Assembly (NCBI GenBank): GCA_034506175.1
Contig: JAPDQB010000021.1
Location: forward strand, 37,095 to 101,094
From: a candidate division KSB1 bacterium
GTDB lineage: Bacteria > Zhuqueibacterota > Zhuqueibacteria > Zhuqueibacterales > Zhuqueibacteraceae
DNA: 64,000 nucleotides
Direction: 5' to 3'
Part shown: piece after piece, positions 1 to 9,827 of the stretch
Position numbering within the stretch: position 1 is the stretch's first letter
Layout of the letters: each line of letters begins with the position of its first letter
Notes under the pieces: model-generated
The model's input: the letters and a program-made list of their open reading frames with translations, nothing else
Database searches by the model: none
What the model was told of the DNA's origin: nothing
Translations under genes and position numbers: made by a program

Positions 1-1
1 A

Positions 2-1510
2 CCGCCATTGGTCGACGATGTTCACGACTACTCGGCAAATGCGATGGCGGCGCAACATCGCGAGCTGGTCGCGTATCAACAGCGTCTCGCCGCCATTGAC
101 ACGACCGGCTGGCCAATCTCGCAGCGCATCGATTATCATCTCGTCAAAGCCGAGATGAACGGCCTGGACTTCGACCATCGCGTGCGCAAACCCTGGGCGA
201 ACAATCCCGCGTTTTATGTGATGCTCTTTCCCGATCAAAGCGACACCCCCGGCCGCGAAGGCCCGGTGATTCACGGCGCCATCGATCTTTGGAAGTATCC
301 GTTTCCTCTTTCTGCGACGCATGCGGCCGAGTTGAGCCGGCGCCTTCGCGCCATTCCGAAAATGCTCGAACAAGCCAAAGGCAATCTCACCGGCAACGGT
401 CGCGATCTTTGGATCGCCGGTATTCGCAGCTTGAAACAACAGAGCGACGATCTTGGCGCCCTGGCGGATAAAGTTGTGGGCTCCAGTCAGACATTGATTG
501 ACGCCATTCGGTCGGCGCGCGAAGCCACGGACGCCTTTTCGGCCTGGCTCGAACAAGAAGCGCCAAATAAAAACGGACCTTCAGGCGTCGGTGTGGAGAA
601 TTACAATTGGTATTCGCAAAACGTGCAGCTCGTACCGTTCACCTGGCAGGAAGAAGTCACCATCATGCGCCGCGAGCTGGCGCGGGCGCACGCCGCGCTG
701 CGGCTGGAAGAGCATCGCAATCGCAAACTGCCGCCGCTTGAACCCATCGCCACCGCGGCAGAATATGATCGCCGCCTCAACGAAGCCGTGACCGAATACA
801 TGGCATTTTTGCGCGAGCAGGAAGTTGTTTCGATTCGCGATTACATGGATGCGGCGCTGCGCGAACGCATCGGCCGATTCAGCCCTGCGTCAAACGGCCG
901 CCGGATGTTTTTCGCGGAGGTCAATTACCGCGACCCGGTGGTGATGCGCACGCACGGCTATCATTGGTTCGATCTCGCCCGCATGAAGCACGAGCCGCAT
1001 GCCAGTCCGATTCGTCGCGTGCCGCTGCTTTCGAATATTTTTGTGAGCCGCGCCGAGGGTTTGGCCACCGGCGTGGAAGAAATGATGATGCATGTGGGAT
1101 TGTTCGACAAGCGTCCCCGCGCCCGCGAGTTGATTTGGGTGTTGCTCGCGCAGCGTGCGGCCCGCGCCCTCGGCGGTTTGCACCTGCACAGCAACGAGTG
1201 GACGATGGAACAAGCGGTCAAATTTGCCGCGCAATGGACCCCGCGCGGCTGGCTGGCGGAAGACAGTGATTTGGCCTGGTTCGAGCAGCATCTTTATTTG
1301 CAACAACCGATGTACGGCTCGAGTTACATCACCGGCAAAATCCAAATCGAGCAACTGCTCGCCGAACGCAGCCGCCAGCTCGGTGAGGCCTTTACGCTGA
1401 AACGTTTCATGGACGAGTTGAACGCAGCGGGAATGATTCCGGTGTCGCTGATTCGGTGGGAGATGACGGGCGAGGCTGTTGACCTCAACTGGAGTGCGGC
1501 GGCTCGCTGA
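2..1510 (+). CDS. DUF885 family protein, 5' end cut by the window
   Basis: The reading frame is open from base 2, so the gene begins upstream; the TTG at 8 is only the first possible start inside the window. About 500 residues are present, and DUF885 proteins are usually near 600, so roughly the C-terminal four fifths is seen. The C-terminal part has the DUF885 pattern G-x-x-H-x-H-x-x-EWTMEQA followed by a Y-x-x-GK segment, as in this metalloprotease-like family. The usual H-E-G-W signature is replaced by S-R-A-E-G-L, so catalytic competence is doubtful. The substrate is unknown. The next gene is 227 bp away behind its own promoter, so this one ends its transcription unit. Confidence 0.75.
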   Translation, partial: PPLVDDVHDYSANAMAAQHRELVAYQQRLAAIDTTGWPISQRIDYHLVKAEMNGLDFDHRVRKPWANNPAFYVMLFPDQSDTPGREGPVIHGAIDLWKYPFPLSATHAAELSRRLRAIPKMLEQAKGNLTGNGRDLWIAGIRSLKQQSDDLGALADKVVGSSQTLIDAIRSAREATDAFSAWLEQEAPNKNGPSGVGVENYNWYSQNVQLVPFTWQEEVTIMRRELARAHAALRLEEHRNRKLPPLEPIATAAEYDRRLNEAVTEYMAFLREQEVVSIRDYMDAALRERIGRFSPASNGRRMFFAEVNYRDPVVMRTHGYHWFDLARMKHEPHASPIRRVPLLSNIFVSRAEGLATGVEEMMMHVGLFDKRPRARELIWVLLAQRAARALGGLHLHSNEWTMEQAVKFAAQWTPRGWLAEDSDLAWFEQHLYLQQPMYGSSYITGKIQIEQLLAERSRQLGEAFTLKRFMDELNAAGMIPVSLIRWEMTGEAVDLNWSAAAR

Positions 1511-1667
1511 TGACAAACTCCGGTAGGCTATGCCCGCAAGGAGTAAGAAGGTGTAAATTTGCCCTCGTGTTTTGTTAATTCACGCCGAACAATTCGTGAC
1601 ATTGGTCATCCTGACGCAAGCAAGATGCTCGCGCTACCCATTTGTAACTCACCCGTTACGACGACGC

Positions 1668-1696
1668 TTGACTTTTGGGGGAATCCGGCGTATCTT
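1668..1696 (+). promoter_or_regulatory. Sigma-70-type promoter of the TPR gene
   Basis: TTGACT (1668-1673) and TATCTT (1691-1696) are separated by exactly 17 bp. The predicted start of transcription is near 1703, giving a leader of about 35 nt before the ATG at 1738. This rules out the longer TTG start at 1675, which lies inside the promoter. Confidence 0.65.
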
Positions 1697-1737
1697 TTTA
1701 CACAAGTCAATCCGGAGCAATATTAAATTGGTGTGAA

Positions 1738-4700
1738 ATGGAAATCTATCACAACCGCGCCAGGAAGCGCCAGGCGTTGACCATCGCGCTCGCTGGTTTT
1801 TTTCTGTTTGCCGTCTGCCGTTTGGCGTTCGCGCAGAACACGCCCGCCACCGACGATTTTCTGTACGCGCAAAAGCTGTTTAACGACGGCTATTACGATC
1901 TCAGCATTTCGCAACTGCGTTTGTTCATGCAGCGCTATCCCGATGCGCAGCAAGTCGCTGAGGCGTGGCGGCTCACCGGTGAAGCAAATTTTGCGTTGAA
2001 AAAATTCGCCGCGGCCCGTGAGGCTTTCGAGACATTTGAAATTCGTTTTCCGGCGCATCCGGCCATCGAGCCGGTGCGGCTGCGCACCGCCGAATGTTTT
2101 GCCAGAGAGGGGGCGCTCGAAAGCGCGGCACTGGCCTATCGACGTTTTGTTTTGCTGCATCCCCAAAGCAGCCAGGCGCCGGCGGCGCAATATCGCAGCG
2201 CCGAGCTCTGGCTGCGCGCCGGCGACGAGGAAAAAGCGCGCACGGAATTGTACCGCTTGCTGGAAGATTATTCCGGCAGTGATTATCGCTTGCCCGGGCA
2301 TCTCTTGCTGGTGCAATCGTTCGAAAAAAGCGGGGACACCAAGCGGGCACTGGACGAAGCCGAGCGGCTCTTGCGCAGTTTTCCGCCCAATGATTTGACG
2401 GCGCAAGCGTATTTTATCCGCGGCCGTTTGCAAGAGCAGCTCGGACAATTTCAACTGGCGGAAACCAGTTATCAGGAATTGACCGCGCGTTTTGACGACA
2501 GCAAAAAAACCGCCGGCAGATCGCGTCCGGCGCAGCCGCCGTCAAATGAATGGACGAGCCAGGCTTACGCGCGGTTGGCGGAACTGGCGAATGCGCGCGG
2601 CGACCTCAACGGCGCGCTGAGTTTTTTGGACAAGGCCGAACCGCTTGCGCCGAATGCACATGCGAAAAACCGCCTCGTTCTCCGTCGCGCGGAAATGCAG
2701 GCGGAAATGAACGACGACAGCCGCGCGCTCGAAGCCTTGACAAAATTTGATCGCGCCGACACGGACTCCGTTCACAAATTGATTTATCTCCACACCGTCG
2801 GGCTTTTGCAGGAAAATTTGCGCAACGACGCGGCGGCGGTGGAAGCTTATCGCCAGGCGACGCGGCTGCCGCGAGCGGTGGAATCGCGCAGCGACAGCGC
2901 CACAACGAATCCGCAATATCGCCGGCAACGCAGCTTCTGGCGCGGGGCGGCGGTTCTGGCGCATTCGCAAAAATATCATGAAGCTTTGGCGCTTTGCCGC
3001 GCTTATCGCAGTGAATATCCCGGCGGCGAATTTGGTGATGCCGTTTTGCTGCTCGAGGCCGATATTCAACGCGACGGCTTCAATGATTATCCGGCGGCAC
3101 TGCGCTTGTATCAGGAGCTGCTCGAAAAATTCCCGCAGAGTTCGCTGGTGGATGACGCGCAGCGGGCGGTCGCGGATACTTACGAAAAAATCGGCGAGAG
3201 GCGTCTGGCGATTTCCGAGTGGCAGCGCTTGCTGAGATTTTATCCGGCGAGCGAGCATTATGCCAGCGCGCAAGCCCGGCTGCGTTTGCTGGAGGAATTT
3301 GCGCCGAGCGACACGCCGGAGAGCATGGCCAAGCTCACGCAGTTGATTTTGCAACAAAGCCGCCGTTCGACGCTGGCGCCCAACGCGCTCGCCGTGCAAT
3401 TGGCGAAATTGCATCTCGAACGCCGCGAGTTTCAGCAGGCCGTCACTTATTGCAAGCAAGCGCTGCAAGAACGGGATGACAGCCGAACCTGGCATGAAGC
3501 CATGTTGCTGCTGGGAACCTGTTATTTCAAGCTCGGCCAGCGGGAATATTTGCAAGTGGCAGGTGGCAAGTGGCAAAATGTTTGGCTGGACAGCGCGAAA
3601 ATCAGTTTGAATTTTCTCGCAACCAGGCTTGATTCAAGCGAGACAAAAGATTTGGCGAAGCGCGCGGGATTGCTACTGGCGCAAATCATGTTTCCGCCGC
3701 CGAAAATTTTTGGCGCGGCCGAGGCGCTGCCACGCACGCCGCAGACTTTGGCGCGTGCTGATTCGATTCTCTCTTTGTTTGGCGAAAATTCTGAGCTCGA
3801 TTATCTGCGTTTGTGGAGGGCACAAACGCGAAAAAAATTGCAGGCGCAAAATCTGGCCACCCCCTCGCCGGCGCGCAAGCTGCTGCTCGCCGAAGTTGAT
3901 TCACTGGAAAATACGCGGATCGTGCAGGCTTTGCAAAAAGTTGCCGGCGTCGATCAATCGCCGTGGAAAAATCTGGCGCAGCTTGAATTGGCCGATTGGC
4001 ACTGGCAGCGCGGCGATTCAGCCAACGCCGTGCGGGCGATGGCGCAGTTGCAAAATTCTTCTCTCAAAGATCCTCATGTGGCCATTGGGCAGTTGCTTTT
4101 GGCCAAATGGCTGATGCAGCGCCGAAATCATGATCTGGCGCTCGATCAGCTCGCGACGATTCAGAAAAAATATTTTTACAGCGCGCTGGCGGATTCAGCG
4201 GCGCGGCTGCGCGTGCGGTTGTTGATGCAGGCCAATCGTTACAGCGAGGCGCTGCGTGAGATGGAGCAGGGGGCAAGGGGCAAGGGGCAAATAGGGAGTC
4301 GTTCATCGTTCACCAATGGTGCATCGACAAGCGATGGTCTTGATCTCACACGTGCGCGCGCGGCGGAGGCGATTGCGGCTTATCCGGTTGCCATTCGATC
4401 TTATTTGAAATTTCTGCACAATCATCCGCAAGCGCCGGAAGCAGCGGCGGTTTTGCTGCACGTCGCGCGCTTGACGAAACAGATCGGCGCGGCGCAACTG
4501 GCCACGAGTTATTTCGAGGAATGCCTGCAGCGATTTCCTGATGCGCCGGAGGCGCGGGAAGCCAAACTCGAGTTGGCGGAGATGCATTACGACGCCGAAG
4601 ATTATGCCCGCGCCCGCGAATTATTTTTAGACTTGGTCAGAGAAGCGCCGGCCGGCGAGAAAGCGCCGCCAATGCCGTGGGAGCTCCGCGCGAGGAAAGG

Positions 4701-5628
4701 CGCGATTCTTTGCCTCTACAAAACGAATCAAGCCGGCGTGGCTGAAAATGAAATTAAATTTTTCAGAACGCGTTTTCCCAACGATAAAAACAGCCTGGCG
4801 GAAATGCAATACGCCGCCGGCGAGCTGGCAGTCGCGCAGAAAAATTTTCCCGAGGCCGAAAAAATTTTCAAGAAGCTCAGCAACGATTATCGCAACACCC
4901 CCGCGGCGATCTACGGCGATTACGGCCTCGGCAAGGCGCTGATCATGCAAAACAAATTTCAGCCGGCGCTCGAAGTCTTGACCGAGATTCCGCGCCGCTA
5001 TCCGAATCATCCGTTTCTGCCGACGTTTTACATCGGCCTCGGCGATTTTTATCAATCGCAGCAGCAATGGGATAATGCCCTCACCGCCTTCAACAAAGTG
5101 GTGCAGGATTCGGCGTTTGACAGCAATTATCGTTTGGCGACGCGATATTTGATCAACGTGTATGACCGTCTCGGTTTGTACGATCGCGCCATCGGGTTGT
5201 GCCGGCATTACGTCGCGCGCTTTCCGGATGACGCGATGACGTTCAATTTGCGCATCAAAATCGGCGTTTTTCTGATGAATCTGTCACAGTTCGATGACGC
5301 CATCGCGCATTTTCGCAAACTCAAGCCGCTGGCCGACGCCGAGACTGAGCCGGAGATTCAATATTACATCGGCAAAAGTTATTTCAACGCCGGCCAATTC
5401 GAGCAGGCCATCGCCGAGCTGCTGCGCGTCAAATTTTTCTCGAAGCCGACGAAATTGCCGTGGGATATTACCGCACTGTACGAGTCGGGATTGTGTTACA
5501 TGCGGCTGAAAAATTACGACCGCGCCCGGCAGCTTTTTCAGCAAATCGTGCGGGAGCAAGGCTCGCAGAGTGATTTCGGACGCTTCGCGCAGGCGAAGAT
5601 TGATGAGCTGGAGGCAATGAAGAAATAA
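1738..5628 (+). CDS. Large secreted tetratricopeptide repeat protein
   Basis: The product has about 1296 residues. A signal peptide covers roughly residues 1-33 (basic N-terminus, hydrophobic core, ending in AFAQ). The rest is a near-continuous TPR solenoid of the BamD/YbgF type, with repeated A-x-x-x-Y/F-x-x-F-x-x-x-F/Y-P units. It probably acts as a periplasmic or envelope scaffold; no enzyme domain is seen. ATG 1738 is chosen because the upstream TTG lies in the promoter and the signal peptide starts here. Two low-complexity inserts (near 3551-3577 and 4261-4330) interrupt TPR units and contain GGCAAG-type repeated words. The stop is 21 bp from the cytochrome gene, so the two are likely co-transcribed. 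Confidence 0.85.
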   Translation: MEIYHNRARKRQALTIALAGFFLFAVCRLAFAQNTPATDDFLYAQKLFNDGYYDLSISQLRLFMQRYPDAQQVAEAWRLTGEANFALKKFAAAREAFETFEIRFPAHPAIEPVRLRTAECFAREGALESAALAYRRFVLLHPQSSQAPAAQYRSAELWLRAGDEEKARTELYRLLEDYSGSDYRLPGHLLLVQSFEKSGDTKRALDEAERLLRSFPPNDLTAQAYFIRGRLQEQLGQFQLAETSYQELTARFDDSKKTAGRSRPAQPPSNEWTSQAYARLAELANARGDLNGALSFLDKAEPLAPNAHAKNRLVLRRAEMQAEMNDDSRALEALTKFDRADTDSVHKLIYLHTVGLLQENLRNDAAAVEAYRQATRLPRAVESRSDSATTNPQYRRQRSFWRGAAVLAHSQKYHEALALCRAYRSEYPGGEFGDAVLLLEADIQRDGFNDYPAALRLYQELLEKFPQSSLVDDAQRAVADTYEKIGERRLAISEWQRLLRFYPASEHYASAQARLRLLEEFAPSDTPESMAKLTQLILQQSRRSTLAPNALAVQLAKLHLERREFQQAVTYCKQALQERDDSRTWHEAMLLLGTCYFKLGQREYLQVAGGKWQNVWLDSAKISLNFLATRLDSSETKDLAKRAGLLLAQIMFPPPKIFGAAEALPRTPQTLARADSILSLFGENSELDYLRLWRAQTRKKLQAQNLATPSPARKLLLAEVDSLENTRIVQALQKVAGVDQSPWKNLAQLELADWHWQRGDSANAVRAMAQLQNSSLKDPHVAIGQLLLAKWLMQRRNHDLALDQLATIQKKYFYSALADSAARLRVRLLMQANRYSEALREMEQGARGKGQIGSRSSFTNGASTSDGLDLTRARAAEAIAAYPVAIRSYLKFLHNHPQAPEAAAVLLHVARLTKQIGAAQLATSYFEECLQRFPDAPEAREAKLELAEMHYDAEDYARARELFLDLVREAPAGEKAPPMPWELRARKGAILCLYKTNQAGVAENEIKFFRTRFPNDKNSLAEMQYAAGELAVAQKNFPEAEKIFKKLSNDYRNTPAAIYGDYGLGKALIMQNKFQPALEVLTEIPRRYPNHPFLPTFYIGLGDFYQSQQQWDNALTAFNKVVQDSAFDSNYRLATRYLINVYDRLGLYDRAIGLCRHYVARFPDDAMTFNLRIKIGVFLMNLSQFDDAIAHFRKLKPLADAETEPEIQYYIGKSYFNAGQFEQAIAELLRVKFFSKPTKLPWDITALYESGLCYMRLKNYDRARQLFQQIVREQGSQSDFGRFAQAKIDELEAMKK

Positions 5629-5649
5629 AACGCAAAAATAAAACCTCAT

Positions 5650-8034
5650 ATGTTGTCATTCCTCCCCAACCATTATTTTCGATCCGTCGTTAAGCCGGCA
5701 GCGCGATGGTCGTTGGCGTTGATCATGATATTCTTTATTGCGTGTGACTATAAGTCAGATCAAAGTAAGGGCCGCTTCGCAGTTGCAGCGACTTTTGTCG
5801 GCGCGAATGTTTGCGCCGAATGCCATCAGCGGCAAACCGAGTTGTGGCGCGGCTCGCATCACGATCGCGCGATGCAAGTCGCCGACAGTGCCACGGTGCT
5901 GGGCGATTTCAACCATGCGACTTTTAAAAAAGACGGGGTGACGACGACGTTCTTCAAAAAGCAGAATGACTATTTCGTACGCACCGAAGGGCCGGACGGC
6001 AAGCTGCAAGAATACAAAATCGCCTACACCTTCGGCGTTTATCCGCTGCAACAATATCTCATTGCTTTTCCCAACGGCCGCTATCAAGCGTTGAGTATTT
6101 GCTGGGATGCCCGGCCGGCGGCGGAGGGAGGGCAGCGCTGGTTCCATCTTTATCCCAACGAAAAAATCGACTACAAAGATCTTCTGCACTGGACGGGGCC
6201 GTACCAAAACTGGAACTTCATGTGCGCCGAGTGTCATTCGACGAATGTGCAAAAAAATTATTCGCTGCCTGAAGATCGCTTTAACACGAGCTGGTCGGAG
6301 ATCAATGTTTCCTGCGAGGCGTGTCACGGGCCAGGCTCGCGGCATGTTGATTGGGCACACCAGCTCAAGCGAGGCCGTCGCGTTATTGATCCAACCAAAG
6401 CGTTAGCTGTCACTTTCGCGGACACGGCGGAGGGAACGTGGAGTTTCAAGCCCGGGCAAGCCATCGCCACCCGCACGCGCGCCCTGTCATCCCGCGCTGA
6501 GCTTGAGACATGCGCCCGCTGCCACGCTCGTCGCGCGCAAATTTGGAGCGCGTATCAATATGGCAGGCCACTGGCGGAAACGCATCGGGTCGCGTTGCTT
6601 GACGAGGGGGTTTATCATGCCGACGGTCAAACGATGGCGGTTGAAGAAGTTTATGAATACGGCTCGTTTCTGCAAAGTAAAATGTATGAGGCCGGAGTAA
6701 CGTGTTCGGATTGCCATGATTCGCACAGTCTCCGTCTCCGCTTTCCGGGAAACGCGATTTGCCTGCAATGCCATCTGCCGGAAAAATACGATGTGCCGGC
6801 GCATCATTTTCACAAAATCAATACCGAGGCGGCGCAATGTGTTTCCTGCCACATGGTCGAGCGCAAATACATGGTGATCGATGGCCGCCGCGATCACAGC
6901 TTTCGCGTGCCGCGTCCCGATCTCTCAATGAAATTAAATACGCCGAATGCGTGCAATGAGTGCCACCAAGATCGCACGGCAAAATGGGCAAGTGAAACCG
7001 TGACGAAGTGGTACGGGACGAATTACAAAGATAAACGGCATTTCGGTGAAGCACTTTATGCCGGACAAACCGGACAGCCCGATGCCTCGAGCCAACTCAT
7101 GTGGACGGTCGAAAACAAGAAAGTGCCTGGCATCATCCGCGCCACGGCATTAAGTCTTCTACAACAATATTTGAGCGCCACTACTCGCCAAACAGTCGAG
7201 CGGGCTATCACTGATGTTGACCCCTTGGTGCGGCGCGCGGCGGCAGCAGCACTTTCGTCGCTCGATCCGCAAACGCGGCTTTTGTTGGGCACGCCATTGT
7301 TGCATGATCCCATTCGCAGTGTTCGTTTGGAAGCTGTGCCGCTGCTCGCGAGTGTTCCGCCTGAATATTTTAACCCTGAACAGCGCTCGGCGTTTGACCG
7401 CGCCGTTGCCGAATATCGCGAATCGCAGCTTGGCAACGCCGATCGCGCGGAAACGCATGTCAATCTCGGATGGCTGGCGACGCAGTTTGGAGAGTTCGAC
7501 GAAGCCGAAACGTCCTATCGCAACGCGATTCGACTGCAATCGTCTTTCATTCCGGCTTACATCAATCTCGCCGATTTATATCGCGCGCAAAATCGCGAGG
7601 GCGAAGCCGAAAAGATTTTGCGCCGGGCCCTGTCGATCGCTCCCGATCACGCCGACGCGCATCATGCGCTGGGCCTGTCGCTGGTTCGCCAAAATCGCCG
7701 GCAGGAAGGAATCGGCGAATTGGCCAAGGCGGCAAAACTGCGTCCGGACTCGCCGCGTTATGCGTATGTTTATGCGGTCGCCTTGCACGAAACGGGAGAG
7801 ATTCGCAAAGCATTGCAGCTTTTGCAAACGGCGCACGAAAAATTTCCGCAAAATCGCGAGATTTTGATGGCGTTGATTGAGTATCACCGCGACGCTGGCA
7901 ACCTTCAAGCAGCGAGTCGTTGGGCGCAAAAGCTTGTGGCGCTTGCGCCGCAAGACGCTGCTACGCGGCAATTGGTGGAAAGCTTGCGGATGAATAACAA
8001 CGCCCCCGCTGTAAAAGAACCCCCACAGCAATAA
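5650..8034 (+). CDS. Octaheme c-type cytochrome with HEAT-like and TPR C-terminus
   Basis: The 794-residue protein has eight CxxCH heme-binding motifs: CAECH twice, CEACH, CARCH, CSDCH, CLQCH, CVSCH and CNECH, all in about the first 440 residues. The N-terminus has a hydrophobic segment ending in FFIAC, a plausible lipobox, so it is likely a lipoprotein outside the inner membrane. After the heme region comes a short HEAT-like helical part (about 470-580) and then at least four TPRs (about 595-780). The architecture resembles cytochrome c554/c'-like TPR cytochromes. A role in electron transfer is inferred; the redox partner is unknown. It follows the TPR gene by 21 bp. Confidence 0.87.
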   Translation: MLSFLPNHYFRSVVKPAARWSLALIMIFFIACDYKSDQSKGRFAVAATFVGANVCAECHQRQTELWRGSHHDRAMQVADSATVLGDFNHATFKKDGVTTTFFKKQNDYFVRTEGPDGKLQEYKIAYTFGVYPLQQYLIAFPNGRYQALSICWDARPAAEGGQRWFHLYPNEKIDYKDLLHWTGPYQNWNFMCAECHSTNVQKNYSLPEDRFNTSWSEINVSCEACHGPGSRHVDWAHQLKRGRRVIDPTKALAVTFADTAEGTWSFKPGQAIATRTRALSSRAELETCARCHARRAQIWSAYQYGRPLAETHRVALLDEGVYHADGQTMAVEEVYEYGSFLQSKMYEAGVTCSDCHDSHSLRLRFPGNAICLQCHLPEKYDVPAHHFHKINTEAAQCVSCHMVERKYMVIDGRRDHSFRVPRPDLSMKLNTPNACNECHQDRTAKWASETVTKWYGTNYKDKRHFGEALYAGQTGQPDASSQLMWTVENKKVPGIIRATALSLLQQYLSATTRQTVERAITDVDPLVRRAAAAALSSLDPQTRLLLGTPLLHDPIRSVRLEAVPLLASVPPEYFNPEQRSAFDRAVAEYRESQLGNADRAETHVNLGWLATQFGEFDEAETSYRNAIRLQSSFIPAYINLADLYRAQNREGEAEKILRRALSIAPDHADAHHALGLSLVRQNRRQEGIGELAKAAKLRPDSPRYAYVYAVALHETGEIRKALQLLQTAHEKFPQNREILMALIEYHRDAGNLQAASRWAQKLVALAPQDAATRQLVESLRMNNNAPAVKEPPQQ

Positions 8035-8107
8035 AAGCTTGAAAAATTTTCGCGGGATTGCCATTGCAGTGGGCGAAAATCGGCGGTAAAGATTTTCGCC
8101 GCGCCTC

Positions 8108-8136
8108 TTGATCTTTTCCTGAAATTGGCGTATCAT
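8108..8136 (+). promoter_or_regulatory. Sigma-70-type promoter of the coiled-coil gene
   Basis: TTGATC (8108-8113) and TATCAT (8131-8136) have a 17-bp spacer. The GGCG just before the -10 box is shared with the promoter at 1668. The leader before ATG 8191 is about 48 nt and contains a good CGGAGGA ribosome-binding site. Confidence 0.65.
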
Positions 8137-8190
8137 ACAATCGATTCACCGGCTCAAATTTTCTGATTTCAAGCTTCGGAGGAACAAACC

Positions 8191-8493
8191 ATGCAAGACA
8201 AAAAATCCTATCTGCAAATGCTGGCCGAACAATTGCAAGAATTGGACACCCAACTTGACGAGCTGAAAGTCAAGGCTCATTTGGCGAAAGCCGATGCGAA
8301 AGATGAGCTGCAAAAACAGATCGAAGAGCTGCGGGTGAAAAAAGAGATGGCGCAAGGCAGGTTGAAGCAATTGCAGGAAGCCGGCGACGAAGCCTGGGAC
8401 GACCTCAAAGCCGGTCTGGAAAAAAGCTGGACGGAGCTGCGCGGCGCGTTTCGCAGCGCGATCTCCAAATTCACCGACGACAAAAAGCAATAA
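8191..8493 (+). CDS. Coiled-coil protein, sll1863-type stress protein family
   Basis: This 100-residue protein is almost wholly alpha-helical and charged, with heptad-like leucines through residues 5-70, then a short amphipathic tail containing two tryptophans (W-D-D and S-W-T-E-L). There are no cysteines, signal peptide or membrane segment. It resembles the small coiled-coil proteins annotated as sll1863-family stress response proteins; the molecular role is unknown. A CGGAGGA site lies just upstream of the ATG, and the gene has its own promoter at 8108. Its stop overlaps the next start (TAATG), so the two are translationally coupled. Confidence 0.75.
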   Translation: MQDKKSYLQMLAEQLQELDTQLDELKVKAHLAKADAKDELQKQIEELRVKKEMAQGRLKQLQEAGDEAWDDLKAGLEKSWTELRGAFRSAISKFTDDKKQ

Positions 8494-9029
8494 TGCGGAT
8501 CGGCCAGCGATATGGATTGCCGCTCGGCGCAGCCGTTTTTTACCTGGCGGCAGTTTGCCAAACTTCGCAACGCCAGCAAACGATGCTCGTCGTCACGTCG
8601 CATAAAGATGATGTGCGGCTGCAAACTCGCGTTACCGATGGCGCCGTGCTTATTGAAATTTTTAGCGAGAGCGGAATTGGCCATGCCGATTTTGAGCTTG
8701 CCGCCGGACAAACGCCGAAACGAATCGTGATGCGATTTTACTTGCGTGGTTTGGAAGAATTGCGTTTTGCCTATGGCGAAACCGTGGTTACGGCTTCGGT
8801 TTCGAGCACAGGTGAGCACGGCATTCGCCAGAGCATGAGCCGAGCCGGGGAGAAGCCGGTGGAGGCGAAAACGCTTGCCTCAAATAGTCCGTTCTGGATG
8901 AAGGTGCGGGTGGCGTCACGAGGCAAAACTCCTCTGCGCGAGGGTTATATCGAAGCCGAGACGCCGGAAGATTTTCTCCAAAGCGGTGCGCGACAGGCGT
9001 CCATTCAGTGGATCGATTTTTATAGATGA
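8493..9029 (+). CDS. Conserved hypothetical exported protein
   Basis: The product has 178 residues. The N-terminus is hydrophobic (about residues 8-22), ending near A-V-C, so it is probably exported; the lipobox is weak. The body is rich in beta-strand patterns, with a central segment I-G-H-A-D-F-E-L-A-A-G followed by R-F-Y-L-R-G-L-E-E-L that recalls a conserved hypothetical family in environmental bacteria. I do not recognise a function. The ATG overlaps the stop of the coiled-coil gene by one base, so the two are coupled and may work together in stress response. Confidence 0.65.
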   Translation: MRIGQRYGLPLGAAVFYLAAVCQTSQRQQTMLVVTSHKDDVRLQTRVTDGAVLIEIFSESGIGHADFELAAGQTPKRIVMRFYLRGLEELRFAYGETVVTASVSSTGEHGIRQSMSRAGEKPVEAKTLASNSPFWMKVRVASRGKTPLREGYIEAETPEDFLQSGARQASIQWIDFYR

Positions 9030-9155
9030 GTTTGTTTGCAAATTTCGATTCATGGTTGGCTGAACAGCCGGCAAACCGCGAAGCATTGTGCCGGAATATT
9101 TTTTCTTTGCCTTTGTAATATAAATTGACGGGCTTGCGCCCAAAGCACGTACCCG

Positions 9156-9791
9156 ATGCAATCACACACTGATAACGGACGCGACACCGCGCCGGCTGAG
9201 ACAATGGCGCCGGCAATAGCCGAAGATCGCACCTGGATTGAAGCAACGCTGCGCGGTGAGAAAGATGCGTTCGCCCAATTGGTGGCGAAATATCAAAAGC
9301 CGTTGTATGCGGCTTTGCGCCGGCTCGTGCGCCGTCATGATGACACAGACGATTTGTTGCAAGAAGCGTTTGTGCGGGCGTATCAGCATCTGAAGGATTT
9401 CGACCACAGCCGGCCGTTTTATCCGTGGCTGCATCGCATCGCGGTGAATCTGGCGATCACCTTTATCCAGCGCCGCAAGCGCCAATCCAATTTTAGCGGC
9501 TTGAATGTGGATGAAATTTTTCCGACCGCGCCGGTAACCGATCATCCCGATGAGAAAGCGGAACAGAGCGAGATGCTCGCCGCGCTGGAGAAGGCCATCG
9601 AGCGCTTGCCTGCCGAGCAGCGGGTGGTTTTGCTCTTGCGCACGCGTGAAGACATGAGCTATCAGGAATTGAGCGAGCATCTCGGCATTGAAATCGGCAC
9701 GGTGATGTCGCGGCTGGCGCGGGCGCGAGAGAAACTGCGGGCGTGGTTAAGGCCGTATTTGGAGATTTCGAGCGCTGAACTCGAGCGATAA
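9156..9791 (+). CDS. RNA polymerase sigma factor, ECF (RpoE-like) subfamily
   Basis: This 211-residue protein has sigma-70 region 2 at about residues 40-110 (D-D-T-D-D-L-L-Q-E-A-F-V-R-A, then P-F-Y-P-W-L-H-R-I-A-V-N) and region 4 at about 145-200 (L-P-A-E-Q-R-V-V-L-L-L-R, then a helix-turn-helix ending V-M-S-R-L-A-R-A-R). Regions 1 and 3 are missing, as expected for an ECF sigma. An extra stretch of about 25 residues precedes region 2. The anti-sigma gene follows 36 bp later, so the pair forms a signal-transduction operon that redirects RNA polymerase to an unknown regulon. Confidence 0.93.
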   Translation: MQSHTDNGRDTAPAETMAPAIAEDRTWIEATLRGEKDAFAQLVAKYQKPLYAALRRLVRRHDDTDDLLQEAFVRAYQHLKDFDHSRPFYPWLHRIAVNLAITFIQRRKRQSNFSGLNVDEIFPTAPVTDHPDEKAEQSEMLAALEKAIERLPAEQRVVLLLRTREDMSYQELSEHLGIEIGTVMSRLARAREKLRAWLRPYLEISSAELER

Positions 9792-9827
9792 CCGTTTCAA
9801 CAGCATGTCAGTTCAAATTAAATTTGC

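Noticed and set aside
2542..3576. Long minus-strand ORF (344 codons) opposite the TPR gene
   Set aside because: Arg/Gln/Leu-rich, no domain, complementary to a clear TPR protein; a shadow of GC-biased codons.
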